Positions 16,059 to 24,893 of a DNA stretch of 64,000 bases are shown in pieces. Under the pieces are notes generated by a model. The model had not been told where the DNA came from. It saw only the letters and a program-made list of their open reading frames with translations, and made no database searches. The stretch covers positions 38,715-102,714 of the forward strand of contig DAHZHT010000006.1 of the NCBI GenBank assembly GCA_027406905.1, read 5' to 3'. Numbering within the stretch: position 1 is the first letter of the stretch; each line of letters begins with the position of its first letter. Origin of the DNA: Elusimicrobiota bacterium. GTDB taxonomy: Bacteria; Elusimicrobiota; Elusimicrobia; UBA1565; UBA9628. Both the position numbers and the translations under genes were made by a program.

Positions 16059-16830
16059 GAATCGCCCTCCTAACAAAATTAATGATCCTTAAAAAGGAAT
16101 CCGCTTTAAGACTTTCCCCGCCAACTAAAACACCGTCGATATCGGGAGTAGACATCAAAGCGTCAATACTATCGGTTTTAACCGAACCCCCATAGATAAT
16201 TCGCGTCTGAAGAGAAAATTCATTGTCAAACAAAGCCGCCAGACGGTTGCGGATAAAATCATGCATGCCTTGGGCTTGTTCGGGAGTCGCGGTTTGTCCC
16301 GTCCCAATCGCCCAAACCGGCTCATAGGCGATAGTCAGAGATTCCAATTTTTGCCGCACAAACCCGGCAATAGCCTCTTGAATCTGCGAATCAATCACCT
16401 CCCGGGCCTTTTGCGACTGATGCTCCTGAAGGGTTTCTCCCACGCACAAAACAGGAAACAAGCCCGCATCCAAAACCGCGCCGATTTTTTTGCGCAAATC
16501 AGCGCTCTTTTCTCCAAAAATAATTCGCCTCTCGCTGTGCCCGATTAAAACGGCCCGGCAACCGGCGTCTTTAAGCTGAAGCGCGGAAACTTCTCCGGTA
16601 AAGGGCCCTGATTTTTCCCAAAACACGTTTTGCGCCCCCAACCAAATAGGGCTTGAAGACACGACCGCCCTGACCGCGCTAAGCGCGGTAAAAGGCACAA
16701 AGAGAGAGACATCGCAGCGCGGAGTATCCGGCAAAGAAGACTTAATTCTTTTCGCTAAGGCCTCGGACTCGGCAATGTCTAAATTCATCTTCCAATTGCC
16801 AGCAATCAGGGGCTTTCGATGATGAGGCAT
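16051..16830 (-). CDS. tpiA: Triosephosphate isomerase
   Basis: The 259-residue protein interconverts dihydroxyacetone phosphate and glyceraldehyde 3-phosphate. The catalytic residues are visible: Lys in AGNWKMN, His in VLIGHSERR, Glu in IAYEPVWAIGTGQTA, and the phosphate-binding loop IIYGGSVKTDSI with GVLVGGESL. It opens the operon, and its position before pduL and deoC makes sense, since DeoC yields glyceraldehyde 3-phosphate. Its promoter lies directly upstream. Confidence 0.98.
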   Translation of the reverse strand: MPHHRKPLIAGNWKMNLDIAESEALAKRIKSSLPDTPRCDVSLFVPFTALSAVRAVVSSSPIWLGAQNVFWEKSGPFTGEVSALQLKDAGCRAVLIGHSERRIIFGEKSADLRKKIGAVLDAGLFPVLCVGETLQEHQSQKAREVIDSQIQEAIAGFVRQKLESLTIAYEPVWAIGTGQTATPEQAQGMHDFIRNRLAALFDNEFSLQTRIIYGGSVKTDSIDALMSTPDIDGVLVGGESLKADSFLRIINFVRRAIHA

Positions 16831-16839
16831 TCTAATTTC

Positions 16840-16868
16840 ATTTTACCGCTTTCCATCCCTGCCGTCAA
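16840..16868 (-). promoter_or_regulatory. Promoter of the tpiA-pduL-deoC-ALDH operon
   Basis: On the minus strand TTGACG (16868-16863) and TAAAAT (16845-16840) are separated by 17 bp. The -10 box lies nine bases before the ATG and there is no ribosome-binding site, so the transcript has at most two or three leader bases. Confidence 0.65.
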
Positions 16869-16920
16869 TCAAACTTTTTGAATTCGTGATAAAACTTGCC
16901 GAGACTTAAGAAAAAATGTT

Positions 16921-16926
16921 TAGATT
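16921..16926 (+). promoter_or_regulatory. Possible -10 box of clpP, leaderless type
   Basis: TAGATT lies six bases before ATG 16933, the start that best fits ClpP alignments. A weak TTGCCG at 16896-16901 could be the -35 box, with a 19 bp spacer. No Shine-Dalgarno sequence is present. Confidence 0.4.
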
Positions 16927-16932
16927 ATGATT

Positions 16933-17565
16933 ATGAATATTATCCCTCAAGTCATTGAAAGATCAAACCAAGGCTCCGTGATCGGCTACGACATCTATTC
17001 TCGCCTTTTAAGAGATCGCATTATTTTCGTCGGAGGATATGAAGGCGAGTTTACGACCGATTCCGCCAATATCCTCATCGCCCAGCTTTTATATTTGGAA
17101 TCAGATGACAATACCAAGGACATCAACCTCTATATCAACTCCCCCGGAGGCATGGTCACGGCGGGACTCGCCGTCTATGATACGATGCAATACATCAAGT
17201 CTCCGATTACAACCATCTGTATGGGAATGGCGATGTCTTTTGGCGCGGTCATTCTGGCCGCCGGATCGAAGGGCAAGCGCTTTGCACTGCCGCAATCGCG
17301 AATTATGATTCACCAACCCCTGGTCGGCGGAATCTCAGGGCAAGCCACCGATATTATCGTGGAAGCCAAGGAAATGGCCTATATTCGCAAAAATCTCGAG
17401 CAGATTCTCGCCAAACACACAGGGCAACCGGTTGAAAAAATGGCGCGGGACATGGAGCGAAATTATTATATGTCCGCGGAAGAGGCCAAGGAATACGGGA
17501 TCATCGATGAGGTCCTGACCGGCGCTAAAATCGACGCGTTGCGAGCCACTCTCACCGCGAAATAA
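16933..17565 (+). CDS. clpP: ATP-dependent Clp protease proteolytic subunit
   Basis: ClpP forms the tetradecameric serine protease chamber fed by ClpX or ClpA. The nucleophile Ser lies in [13 protein letters not shown] (the usual form is G-x-A-A-S-M-G-A, so this is a variant around a conserved Ser), His in RIMIHQP and Asp in the EYGIIDEV region. The N-terminus [13 protein letters not shown] fits family members starting at the second ATG (16933); ATG 16927 adds two residues. Neither clpX nor tig is next to it, unlike in many bacteria. The product is 210 residues, the usual length. Confidence 0.96.
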   Translation: MNIIPQVIERSNQGSVIGYDIYSRLLRDRIIFVGGYEGEFTTDSANILIAQLLYLESDDNTKDINLYINSPGGMVTAGLAVYDTMQYIKSPITTICMGMAMSFGAVILAAGSKGKRFALPQSRIMIHQPLVGGISGQATDIIVEAKEMAYIRKNLEQILAKHTGQPVEKMARDMERNYYMSAEEAKEYGIIDEVLTGAKIDALRATLTAK

Positions 17566-17592
17566 AACGCCACAGGTTATTGCCGGAGAATT

Positions 17593-17605
17593 GGGGACTG
17601 TCCCC
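17593..17605. repeat. REP-like palindrome between clpP and pilB
   Basis: GGGGAC, one T, then GTCCCC form a perfect palindrome, flanked by bases that also match the elements at 12935-12987 (AATTGGGGACTGTCCC). It is 28 bp after the clpP stop and could form a hairpin in the transcript, but no T-run follows. Confidence 0.7.
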
Positions 17606-17614
17606 ATCTAAGCA

Positions 17615-17643
17615 TTGACAAAACCGCGTTCCTAGATTACCCT
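17615..17643 (+). promoter_or_regulatory. Promoter of pilB-pilT-pilC
   Basis: A perfect TTGACA (17615-17620) is followed after 17 bp by TACCCT (17638-17643), nine bases before the pilB ATG. The -10 is weak. TAGATT at 17633 overlaps it but would give too short a spacer. Confidence 0.45.
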
Positions 17644-17652
17644 ACTAGTGTC

Positions 17653-19434
17653 ATGCCAAATCTGGAACCTTCCTTGTCTTTGGGTCTGCCCCGGCGCCTG
17701 ACGGAACTTTTGGTCACCCAAGGACTTCTCAGCCAAGAACAGCTGGCTGAAGCCTTAAGCGAACAGCACAAAACCGGCGGGAAGATCGGCTCGATTTTGA
17801 TTTCAAAGGGTCTATTGACCGAAGAGCAGTTCCTGTCATTTTTAGGAGACCAGTGCGGAATTCGCTACGTCTCTTTGTCCGAATTTAAATTTGAAGACGA
17901 TATTTTAGATCTCATCCCCGAATCCATCGCGCGCCAACATATCCTCATTCCCTGCCGCAAATCCGAGGACAATGTTTTAACCGTCGCGGTTTCCGATCCG
18001 CTCAACGTGATGGTCTTAGACGATCTGAAAATGATCACGGGCTCTGAGATATCGGCAGTGCTTGCCTCAGAATCCGAAATCATGGCCGCTATCGATAAAG
18101 GATACCACGCGATCAGCGCGGAAGAAGCCCTCGATGAAATCGTCCATCAAAGCGACGCCTCCGCTAACGCTACGGATATCGCCTTGGACAATGAAGCGGA
18201 AAGCCAAGAAGTCGTCGAGGATGTCAGGGGTCTTGAAAAATCCGCCTCGGACGCGCCCGTAATCAAGATGGTCAATCTCATCTTATCCAATGCGGTCAAG
18301 GAACACGCCTCCGACATTCACATCGAGGCTTTTCCCAAGGAAATACGCGTTCGCTACCGTATCGACGGCGTTTTGCATGAGAGAGCGTCCCCTCCCAAGA
18401 AATTTCATCAAGCGATGACAACCCGCATTAAAATCATGGCGAACCTCAATATCGCCGAGCGCCGTATTCCCCAGGACGGGCGCATTAAAATTAAAGCCAA
18501 TGGCAAAGAAATAGATTTACGCGTATCGGTTCTGCCTTGCGCCCCTGGAGAAAAAATCGTCATGCGTATTCTGGATTCCTCCGGACTTAAAGTCCAGATG
18601 AATCAATTGGGCTTTGAACCGGAAGCCTTGGCCGTGTTTAACAAGGCAATGAACGCCCCCTACGGAATTAACCTCATCACCGGCCCCACGGGCTCGGGAA
18701 AATCAACCACTCTTTATTCAGCTTTGGCCAATTTAAACACCCCCGACACCAATATTTTAACCGTTGAAGATCCGGTAGAATATCAACTCCACGGAATCAA
18801 CCAGGTCCAGGTCAATCCTCACGCAGGGCTGACCTTTGCCTCGGCTCTGCGCTCTTTTTTACGACAAGACCCTGACATCATCATGGTCGGAGAAACCCGC
18901 GATCTCGAAACCGCTCAAATCGCCATCAACGCCGCTTTGACGGGACATCTGGTCTTTACCACCCTTCACACTAACGACGCCCCTAGTTCCATCACCCGTC
19001 TTTCGATGATGGGAGTAGAGCCCTTCTTAATCAGCGCCGCCGTTTTGATGGTTGAAGCTCAGAGACTGGTGCGCAGCATCTGCCCTAAGTGCAAGGAAGC
19101 TTACGAAGTTGACGTGGGATCTCTGATCAAACACAATATCTCGGAAGAGGCGTTAAAACCCAAAAATGGGAAGGTCACCCTTTACAAAGGAAAGGGATGC
19201 GATTACTGCGCCCAAACAGGGTATCGCGGACGTTTGGGGCTCTATGAAGTTTTAGAGCTCACTGATCCGATACGGGAGTTAATTTTAAATAAGGCCCCGG
19301 CGTCTGAAATAAAGAAAATTGGAATTAAGCAGGGAATGCTGACCCTACGCGCCTGCGCTTTAAGAAAACTTCTGGAAGGAACGACCACGGTAGAAGAGAT
19401 GATTCGCGTCACGGCCTCTGATATCGAGACATGA
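17653..19434 (+). CDS. pilB: Type IV pilus assembly ATPase PilB (GspE family)
   Basis: The 593-residue protein powers pilus extension. An N-terminal MshEN/GSPII_E domain is followed by the ATPase with Walker A GPTGSGKSTTLYS, Walker B in DIIMVGETRDLETA, and His-box TLHTNDAPSS. A zinc-binding pair CPKC and CDYC surrounds the C-terminal region, a mark of PilB/GspE and not of PilT. It heads a pilB-pilT-pilC cluster: PilB and PilT are the opposing motors and PilC the inner-membrane platform. No pilin gene is next to them in the window. Confidence 0.95.
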   Translation: MPNLEPSLSLGLPRRLTELLVTQGLLSQEQLAEALSEQHKTGGKIGSILISKGLLTEEQFLSFLGDQCGIRYVSLSEFKFEDDILDLIPESIARQHILIPCRKSEDNVLTVAVSDPLNVMVLDDLKMITGSEISAVLASESEIMAAIDKGYHAISAEEALDEIVHQSDASANATDIALDNEAESQEVVEDVRGLEKSASDAPVIKMVNLILSNAVKEHASDIHIEAFPKEIRVRYRIDGVLHERASPPKKFHQAMTTRIKIMANLNIAERRIPQDGRIKIKANGKEIDLRVSVLPCAPGEKIVMRILDSSGLKVQMNQLGFEPEALAVFNKAMNAPYGINLITGPTGSGKSTTLYSALANLNTPDTNILTVEDPVEYQLHGINQVQVNPHAGLTFASALRSFLRQDPDIIMVGETRDLETAQIAINAALTGHLVFTTLHTNDAPSSITRLSMMGVEPFLISAAVLMVEAQRLVRSICPKCKEAYEVDVGSLIKHNISEEALKPKNGKVTLYKGKGCDYCAQTGYRGRLGLYEVLELTDPIRELILNKAPASEIKKIGIKQGMLTLRACALRKLLEGTTTVEEMIRVTASDIET

Positions 19435-19462
19435 ATAGACATCTAACATCTAAGGAGAAATT

Positions 19463-20536
19463 ATGGCCTCTCTGAGCGAACTCTTTATATTGATGCATCA
19501 GCGCGGAGCCTCCGATTTACATTTGACCGTTGGAGCTCCGCCAACTCTTCGCATTGATGGAGAACTCGTGCCCACCCCGTTTGAGAAACTGACACCGGAA
19601 ACGACCCAACAACTGATTTTCTCGCTTCTTAACGACCAACAAAAACAGCGCTTTGACTCAACTAATGAGCTCGATCTGGCCCTGGGAATCAAGGGCATTG
19701 GGCGCCTGCGCGTCAATATCTTTAGACAACGCGGAGCCGTCGGGGCCGCCATCCGTTCGATCCCCAACCAATTCAAGACCTTTGAACAATTAGGCCTTCC
19801 AAAGGCTGTAGAGGATCTAGTCAATATCCCCAAAGGACTGATATTAGTCACCGGTCCAACGGGCTCCGGAAAATCAACGACCTTGGCCAGCATTATTGAC
19901 TATATCAACGAGCGCCACACCTTGCATATCGTCACCGTCGAAGACCCTATTGAATACGTCCATTCGCATAAGAAATCCATCATCAATCAAAGAGAAGTGG
20001 GTCAAGACACGGAAAGTTTCCCCACCGCCCTTAAATATGTTCTCCGGCAAGATCCCAACGTCATATTAATCGGGGAGTTGCGCGATTTAGACACGATTTC
20101 ATCGGCGTTGACCATCGCGGAAACCGGACACTTGGTCTTTGGAACCCTTCACACCAACGATTGCGCGCAGTCCATCAACCGCCTCATTGACGTTTTCCCG
20201 CCCCATCAGATCAATCAAATCCGGGTTCAACTGTCCTTTGTTCTCCAAGCCGTATTATCCCAGCAACTTTTGTCGAACGCTTCAGGAATGGGAAGAGCTT
20301 TAGCCTGTGAACTTCTTGTAGTCACATCGGCTGTCCGCAATTTAATCCGAGAGCAAAAAATAGAGCAGATTCAGCTCTCGATCCAGACCGGAGCCAAATT
20401 TGGAATGCAGACGATGAATCAGTCCTTGGCGAATTTATGCCGCACGAGAAAAATCACTCCCCAAGAAGCCTTTTTACACTCAACAGACCCTGAAGATCTC
20501 AAGAGACTCCTCAATCAAGGCCAATTAGTGGTCTAA
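19463..20536 (+). CDS. pilT: Twitching motility retraction ATPase PilT
   Basis: PilT depolymerises the type IV pilus. The 357-residue protein has RGASDLHLTVGAPP at the N-terminus, Walker A GPTGSGKSTTLAS, Walker B NVILIGELRD, the His-box TLHTNDCAQS and the PilT signature (A/V)RNLIRE in TSAVRNLIREQK. An AAGGAG ribosome-binding site lies seven bases before the ATG, 28 bp after pilB. Confidence 0.96.
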   Translation: MASLSELFILMHQRGASDLHLTVGAPPTLRIDGELVPTPFEKLTPETTQQLIFSLLNDQQKQRFDSTNELDLALGIKGIGRLRVNIFRQRGAVGAAIRSIPNQFKTFEQLGLPKAVEDLVNIPKGLILVTGPTGSGKSTTLASIIDYINERHTLHIVTVEDPIEYVHSHKKSIINQREVGQDTESFPTALKYVLRQDPNVILIGELRDLDTISSALTIAETGHLVFGTLHTNDCAQSINRLIDVFPPHQINQIRVQLSFVLQAVLSQQLLSNASGMGRALACELLVVTSAVRNLIREQKIEQIQLSIQTGAKFGMQTMNQSLANLCRTRKITPQEAFLHSTDPEDLKRLLNQGQLVV

Positions 20537-20549
20537 CAAAAAATGAACC

Positions 20550-21770
20550 ATGCCTACATTTGCCTATAAGGTCAAAGCGGGAGACGGAAAAATCACCTCC
20601 GGCGCCATTGACGCCGACGCGCCACGTTCCGCCATTGATCGCTTAAGAGCCCAAAAACTGGTCGTTCTCGAAATCGCCGAGAAAAAAGCCGGACTATCGG
20701 ACAAGTTTAAGGGTTTTCTAAAAGGCAAAGTCTCTTCAAAAGAGCTGACCCTTTTCTCCCGGCAACTCGCGACCTTGGTCGCGGCCGGAGTGCCCATCGT
20801 TCAGAGCCTCAGCATTTTAGAGGGGCAGGCGGAGAACAAAACCTTCCACGAAGTATTGACAGCGGTCAAAACCGACATCGAAGGCGGACTCTCCATTTCC
20901 GACGCTTTGAAAAAACATCCGCGCGCTTTTCCCGATCTCTATACCGCGATGGTCAAGGCCGGAGAGCTCGGCGGAATTCTCGACTCCATTCTTGAACGTT
21001 TAAGCGTCTATTTGGAAAGTTCCGAAGCCCTCAAGGGCAAGGTCAAATCGGCGATGACCTACCCCATCGTCGTTTTAAGTATTTGCGCCGCAGTCACGAT
21101 TTTCCTCCTCATTTTCGTCATTCCAACTTTTAAGTCGATTTTCGCCAGTTTTCATTCCGCCCTACCGGCCCCGACCCAAGCGCTTCTCGATCTCTCGGAT
21201 TTTCTTAGACATAATTTCTGGATTATTTTCGTCGTTCCGCTGGCCGCCTGGAGGGGCTTTAAGGTCGCTTACGCGAATCCTAAAAGTCGGCGGTGGATTG
21301 ATGGCCAGATACTCAAACTCCCCATGTTTGGAGTTATATTGCGGAAATTCGCCATTGCCCGCTTTTCAAGAACTCTTGGCACTCTCGTTAAATCCGGGGT
21401 TCCCATCCTCCAAGCTCTAGAAACCGTCGCTCAAACCGCCGGAAACGTAGTCATCGAAGACGCCATTTTGTCGGCAAGACAAGCCATCAAAGAAGGCGGA
21501 CACTTAAGCGAACCTCTTAAAAAATCGGGCATTTTCCCGACCATGGTGACCTCCATGATATCCGTCGGGGAAGAGACGGGAAACCTGGATCAAATGCTCC
21601 AGAAAATAGCCGATTTTTATGACGGTGAAGTCGACTCCGCTGTCAAAGGCCTAACCTCGATGATCGAGCCTATCGTAATCGTGATTATGGGAATTATCAT
21701 CGGTTCTATTGTCATCGCGATGTTCCTGCCGATGTTCGACATGGATGAACTGGTCAGCAAAACCCAGTAG
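20550..21770 (+). CDS. pilC: Type IV pilus inner-membrane platform protein PilC
   Basis: The 406-residue protein has two GspF domains, each with a hydrophobic hairpin: SRQLATLVAAGVPIVQSL near residue 70 and SRTLGTLVKSGVPILQALE near 275, and membrane segments near 170, 220 and at the C-terminus (IVIVIMGIIIGSIVIAMFLPMF). It starts 14 bp after pilT. It ends three bases before the convergent uvrC stop. Confidence 0.95.
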   Translation: MPTFAYKVKAGDGKITSGAIDADAPRSAIDRLRAQKLVVLEIAEKKAGLSDKFKGFLKGKVSSKELTLFSRQLATLVAAGVPIVQSLSILEGQAENKTFHEVLTAVKTDIEGGLSISDALKKHPRAFPDLYTAMVKAGELGGILDSILERLSVYLESSEALKGKVKSAMTYPIVVLSICAAVTIFLLIFVIPTFKSIFASFHSALPAPTQALLDLSDFLRHNFWIIFVVPLAAWRGFKVAYANPKSRRWIDGQILKLPMFGVILRKFAIARFSRTLGTLVKSGVPILQALETVAQTAGNVVIEDAILSARQAIKEGGHLSEPLKKSGIFPTMVTSMISVGEETGNLDQMLQKIADFYDGEVDSAVKGLTSMIEPIVIVIMGIIIGSIVIAMFLPMFDMDELVSKTQ

Positions 21771-21773
21771 ACC

Positions 21774-23078
21774 CTATTGATTTAGGAGTTTTTTATCCCT
21801 GAGAAAGCGGTGATAGCCAATTCCAAAGCGATGAGCCTCATTCCTTAAGTTTTCCAAAAGATTGCGAGCCAAGCTCCCGCGTTCCAGGATAATCGATTGC
21901 GGTTGCGTAAGAATAAAGACCTCCTCCAGGCGCTTGGCCAAGGAAATCACGGGAACAGAAACCCCGATTTCTTTAAGCGCCGCGGCCGCCGCAGACAATT
22001 GCCCCTTGCCACCGTCAATTAAAATCAGATCCGGATAAGGCTGGTCTTCTCGTTTGAGCCTAAGATATCTTCGGCGCACCGCTTCTCCCATTGATTTAAA
22101 GTCGTCAATTCCTGCGGTCTCTTGAATCCGGAAGCGACGGTAATGCGCCTTATTCGGAACCCCTCCTTTAAAACAAACCATCGCGGCCACGGTTTCATGC
22201 CCCTGAAAATGAGAGATATCAAAACACTCAATATGAAAAGGCGGATTTTTAAGAGACAACACTTTCTGAAGCGCGCTCACCGCGCGGGAAGAACCGATGG
22301 TATCGCTTAAATCCTCGGATTTAAGCGCCCTCAAGCGCACGTTTTCCCCCATCTGGGATAAGGCGGAAACGCTGTCTCTTAAGCGCGCCGCCCGTTCGTA
22401 ATCGAGTTTAAGAGAAGCGCTCTTCATTTCTTGAGTGAGAGAATTTTGAAGTTTCTGATATTGCCCACTGAAGAAAAACCTCGCGTTTTCAACCTCTCGG
22501 CGATATTCCTCATATGAAATGAGCCCGGCACAAGGGGCCGGACAATCGCCGGTATGGTAATAGAGGCAGGAATTGATTTTCGCCGGAGATAGGGGACGCT
22601 CAAACCCGAAATCCCACCGGCAGGGCCGCAAGCGAAAATATTTGCGCCGCCACAAAAAACGCAAAAGAGCGCGCACGGGAGAAACCTTGGGAAATGGGCC
22701 AAAATAAGCGGCGCCGTCAGAACTTTTTCTGCGCACAAGGAAAATTCGCGGAAAATCCTCCTGAAGGCTAATCTTGACATAGGGATAGGCCTTGTCATCC
22801 TTGAGCGCGATATTAAAAAAAGGCTGTTTCTCCTTAATGAGGCTCCGCTCAAGCAAAAGAGCTTCTCTTTCCGAATCGCATGGAATATAATCAATTTTCC
22901 GGATGAGTGGAACCAAAACCGAGGTTTTTAAATTCGCGCGCGCCGGATTAAAATACTGCGCAACGCGCTTAGCCAAATCCTTAGCCTTTCCGATATAGAG
23001 AATTTCTGAAGCGGCATCTCTCATCAGATAGACTCCGCAAACATGCGGGACGTGCCCGTAGACGTCTTTTCTATCCAT
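21774..23078 (-). CDS. uvrC: Excinuclease ABC subunit C, short form without the helix-hairpin-helix end
   Basis: UvrC makes both incisions in nucleotide excision repair. The N-terminal GIY-YIG nuclease is seen in CGVYLMRDAASEILYIGKAKDLAKRV, followed by a UVR motif (SASLKLDYERAARLRDSVSAL) and the RNase H-like nuclease domain with FDISHFQGHETVAAMV and LILIDGGKGQLSAA. Family members are usually near 600 residues with a C-terminal (HhH)2 domain; this one is 434 and stops after NEAHRFGIGYHRFLRDKKLLNQ, just where the HhH would begin. Loss of HhH affects 5' incision in E. coli UvrC. The stop is clean, with no HhH in any frame beyond it because pilC lies there. TATACT lies seven bases before the ATG. 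Confidence 0.9.
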   Translation of the reverse strand: MDRKDVYGHVPHVCGVYLMRDAASEILYIGKAKDLAKRVAQYFNPARANLKTSVLVPLIRKIDYIPCDSEREALLLERSLIKEKQPFFNIALKDDKAYPYVKISLQEDFPRIFLVRRKSSDGAAYFGPFPKVSPVRALLRFLWRRKYFRLRPCRWDFGFERPLSPAKINSCLYYHTGDCPAPCAGLISYEEYRREVENARFFFSGQYQKLQNSLTQEMKSASLKLDYERAARLRDSVSALSQMGENVRLRALKSEDLSDTIGSSRAVSALQKVLSLKNPPFHIECFDISHFQGHETVAAMVCFKGGVPNKAHYRRFRIQETAGIDDFKSMGEAVRRRYLRLKREDQPYPDLILIDGGKGQLSAAAAALKEIGVSVPVISLAKRLEEVFILTQPQSIILERGSLARNLLENLRNEAHRFGIGYHRFLRDKKLLNQ

Positions 23079-23085
23079 GGTAATT

Positions 23086-23091
23086 AGTATA
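23086..23091 (-). promoter_or_regulatory. -10 box of uvrC, leaderless type
   Basis: On the minus strand TATACT lies seven bases before the uvrC ATG, without a ribosome-binding site. No -35 box at 17 bp is convincing. Confidence 0.4.
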
Positions 23092-23103
23092 CGTAAATGG
23101 CTA

Positions 23104-23132
23104 TTGACAAACGAAAAATTGGGGGTTACACT
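23104..23132 (+). promoter_or_regulatory. Promoter of the ankyrin-repeat gene
   Basis: A perfect TTGACA (23104-23109) and TACACT (23127-23132) are separated by 17 bp. A leader of about 12 nt would contain AAGGGTGAG as a ribosome-binding site before ATG 23151. This supports the later start over ATG 23097. Confidence 0.6.
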
Positions 23133-23150
23133 GAGAAAAGGGTGAGAAAA

Positions 23151-23885
23151 ATGACCCGATCTCTTTCGTGGGCACTGGTAGCTCTGGTTTTATCATTACC
23201 GTTTACTCAAGCCTTTGCAGCGAATTTAAACTCAAGTTTGATTACGGCCGTCAAACAAGGACAGGAAAGCTCGGCTTTGAGTTTCTTATCCCAGGGCGCC
23301 AATCCCAACGCCTTTGATTCCTATGGATACACGGCAACCATGTGGGCGGTCAGCCGCGGAAACCCCGCTCTTCTATCCGCTCTTTTGAAAGCGGGAGGAG
23401 ATCTTGCGCACGTGCCAGCCTCCTTTAATCCCGTCATCGAAGCCGCAAAGGCGGGAAATTCGGGAAATATTTCGCTTCTAAGCTCCTTAGGCTACTCCGT
23501 CAGCCCCCCCGATGCTCTTGGAAATACCGCCCTGATGTATGCCGCGGTCATTGGTTCCACCTCATCGGTTCAAGCTCTCCTGAGCGAGAAAGCCAATATC
23601 AACGCGCAGGACATCCATGGCCAAACGGCCTTAATTAAATCCGCCCAAAATGGGAACGCCGCCATGGTTTCATTTCTCGCCTCTAATGGCGCCGACATCA
23701 ACGCCCAAGACCATTTTGGATACAGCGCGCTAATGTGGGCGGCACACAATGGACAACTACCCGCAGTCCAAGCCCTCTTATCAAGCCATGCTTTGACCTC
23801 GCTTGAAGGCCGCGATGGGCTGACGGCCTTAACCATCGCCCAAAAGCGCGGCTACACCCAAATTGCCACTATCCTCAAAGGCTAA
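23151..23885 (+). CDS. Exported ankyrin-repeat protein
   Basis: The 244-residue protein begins with a signal peptide (LVALVLSLPFTQAFA) and continues with about six ankyrin repeats, for instance DALGNTALMYAAVIGSTSSVQALLSEKANINAQ, DIHGQTALIKSAQNGNAAMVSFLASNGADINAQ and DHFGYSALMWAAHNGQLPAVQALL, each near 33 residues. Such repeats bind proteins; the export signal places it in the periplasm. A frame starting at 23097 is longer but would destroy the signal peptide and overlap the promoter. It stands alone between uvrC (divergent) and the permease. Confidence 0.85.
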   Translation: MTRSLSWALVALVLSLPFTQAFAANLNSSLITAVKQGQESSALSFLSQGANPNAFDSYGYTATMWAVSRGNPALLSALLKAGGDLAHVPASFNPVIEAAKAGNSGNISLLSSLGYSVSPPDALGNTALMYAAVIGSTSSVQALLSEKANINAQDIHGQTALIKSAQNGNAAMVSFLASNGADINAQDHFGYSALMWAAHNGQLPAVQALLSSHALTSLEGRDGLTALTIAQKRGYTQIATILKG

Positions 23886-23902
23886 ATTCCAAAAAAATAA
23901 GC

Positions 23903-23908
23903 TAAACT
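23903..23908 (+). promoter_or_regulatory. Possible -10 box of the permease gene, leaderless type
   Basis: TAAACT lies six bases before the ATG at 23915, repeating the spacing seen at other genes. TAAGG in the gap could serve as a weak ribosome-binding site, and no -35 box is evident. Confidence 0.3.
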
Positions 23909-23914
23909 TAAGGC

Positions 23915-24853
23915 ATGGACGCGCAAGCCACTGACGATAATGGCTCTAAGGCCCCTCTTGTTTCGTCCTTGAAAAGTAAACTAAGCTTTTTCAGGAAAGG
24001 GTTTAGCAAAAGGCCTTCCGCCTTGTTTGGACTGTTCCTGATTTCATTTTTTGTGCTCATCGCGGCCTTAAGCCCCTGGATATCTCCCGTTCCGCCGGGC
24101 AGCCGAAACCCCTATTTGATTCCGGAATTTGGATACAGCCCCGAACCTAAACTTCCCAGCCGCACCCACCCCTTTGGGACGACCGAGGATCAATATGACC
24201 TCTATTACGGCATGGTCTGGGGAACTCGCACCGCGCTTAAGGTCGCCATAATCGTGGTCGGATTTTCAGTGTTTATTGGGATTTTGCTAGGAGGCTTATC
24301 CGGCTATTTTGGCGGCTGGGTTGATGAGCTCATTATGCGCTTTACCGACGTGATTTTAGCCCTGCCCAGCCTTCTTTTGGCGGTCGTCATCGTCGCGATT
24401 ACCGGCCCGAGTCTCAGTCATGTGATGATTTCCGTCACCGCCGTTTCTTGGCCGTCTTATGCGCGACTCCTCAGAGGAGACGTCCTCGCCATAAAAAACC
24501 GTGAATTTATTCAAGCCTCGCGCGCCCTGGGGGCTTCTCACCTGAGAATATTTTTAAGGCATATTCTGCCTAATTGCATTTACCCGATACTCGTTCTCGC
24601 CTCTTTGGACATGGGCTCTATTGTTATCACCGCCGCGGCGTTGAGCTTTCTGGGTCTGGGAGCGCCCTTGGGATACGCCGATTGGGGACAATTGATTTCC
24701 CTTTCCCGGAACTGGATTATGGGCTCATCCGGCAATCCCTTCGCCTACTGGAACACCTTTACCATTCCGGGCCTCGCAATTTTTCTCTTTGTCCTGGGCT
24801 GGAATCTACTGGGTGATGGACTCAGGGATATTCTCGATCCCCGGCAAGGATAA
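23915..24853 (+). CDS. ABC transporter permease, DppC/OppC family
   Basis: The 312-residue protein has an N-terminal OppC-type segment with one membrane helix and the PFGTTEDQYDLYYGMVWGTRTAL motif, then a BPD_transp_1 domain with five further helices. The EAA loop reads NREFIQASRALGASHLRIFLRHILPN. Such permeases import peptides or nickel, pairing with a DppB permease, a binding protein and ATPases. None of these partners is adjacent: upstream is the ankyrin gene and downstream is an acyl-CoA ligase. Confidence 0.9.
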   Translation: MDAQATDDNGSKAPLVSSLKSKLSFFRKGFSKRPSALFGLFLISFFVLIAALSPWISPVPPGSRNPYLIPEFGYSPEPKLPSRTHPFGTTEDQYDLYYGMVWGTRTALKVAIIVVGFSVFIGILLGGLSGYFGGWVDELIMRFTDVILALPSLLLAVVIVAITGPSLSHVMISVTAVSWPSYARLLRGDVLAIKNREFIQASRALGASHLRIFLRHILPNCIYPILVLASLDMGSIVITAAALSFLGLGAPLGYADWGQLISLSRNWIMGSSGNPFAYWNTFTIPGLAIFLFVLGWNLLGDGLRDILDPRQG

Positions 24854-24858
24854 GACAT

Positions 24859-24887
24859 TTGACTCTTGTGTCTCCGTTTGAGAAAAT
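24859..24887 (+). promoter_or_regulatory. Promoter of the acyl-CoA ligase gene, leaderless type
   Basis: TTGACT (24859-24864), 17 bp spacer, GAAAAT (24882-24887), then six bases to ATG 24894. No ribosome-binding site lies in the gap. Confidence 0.45.
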
Positions 24888-24893
24888 GAATCC

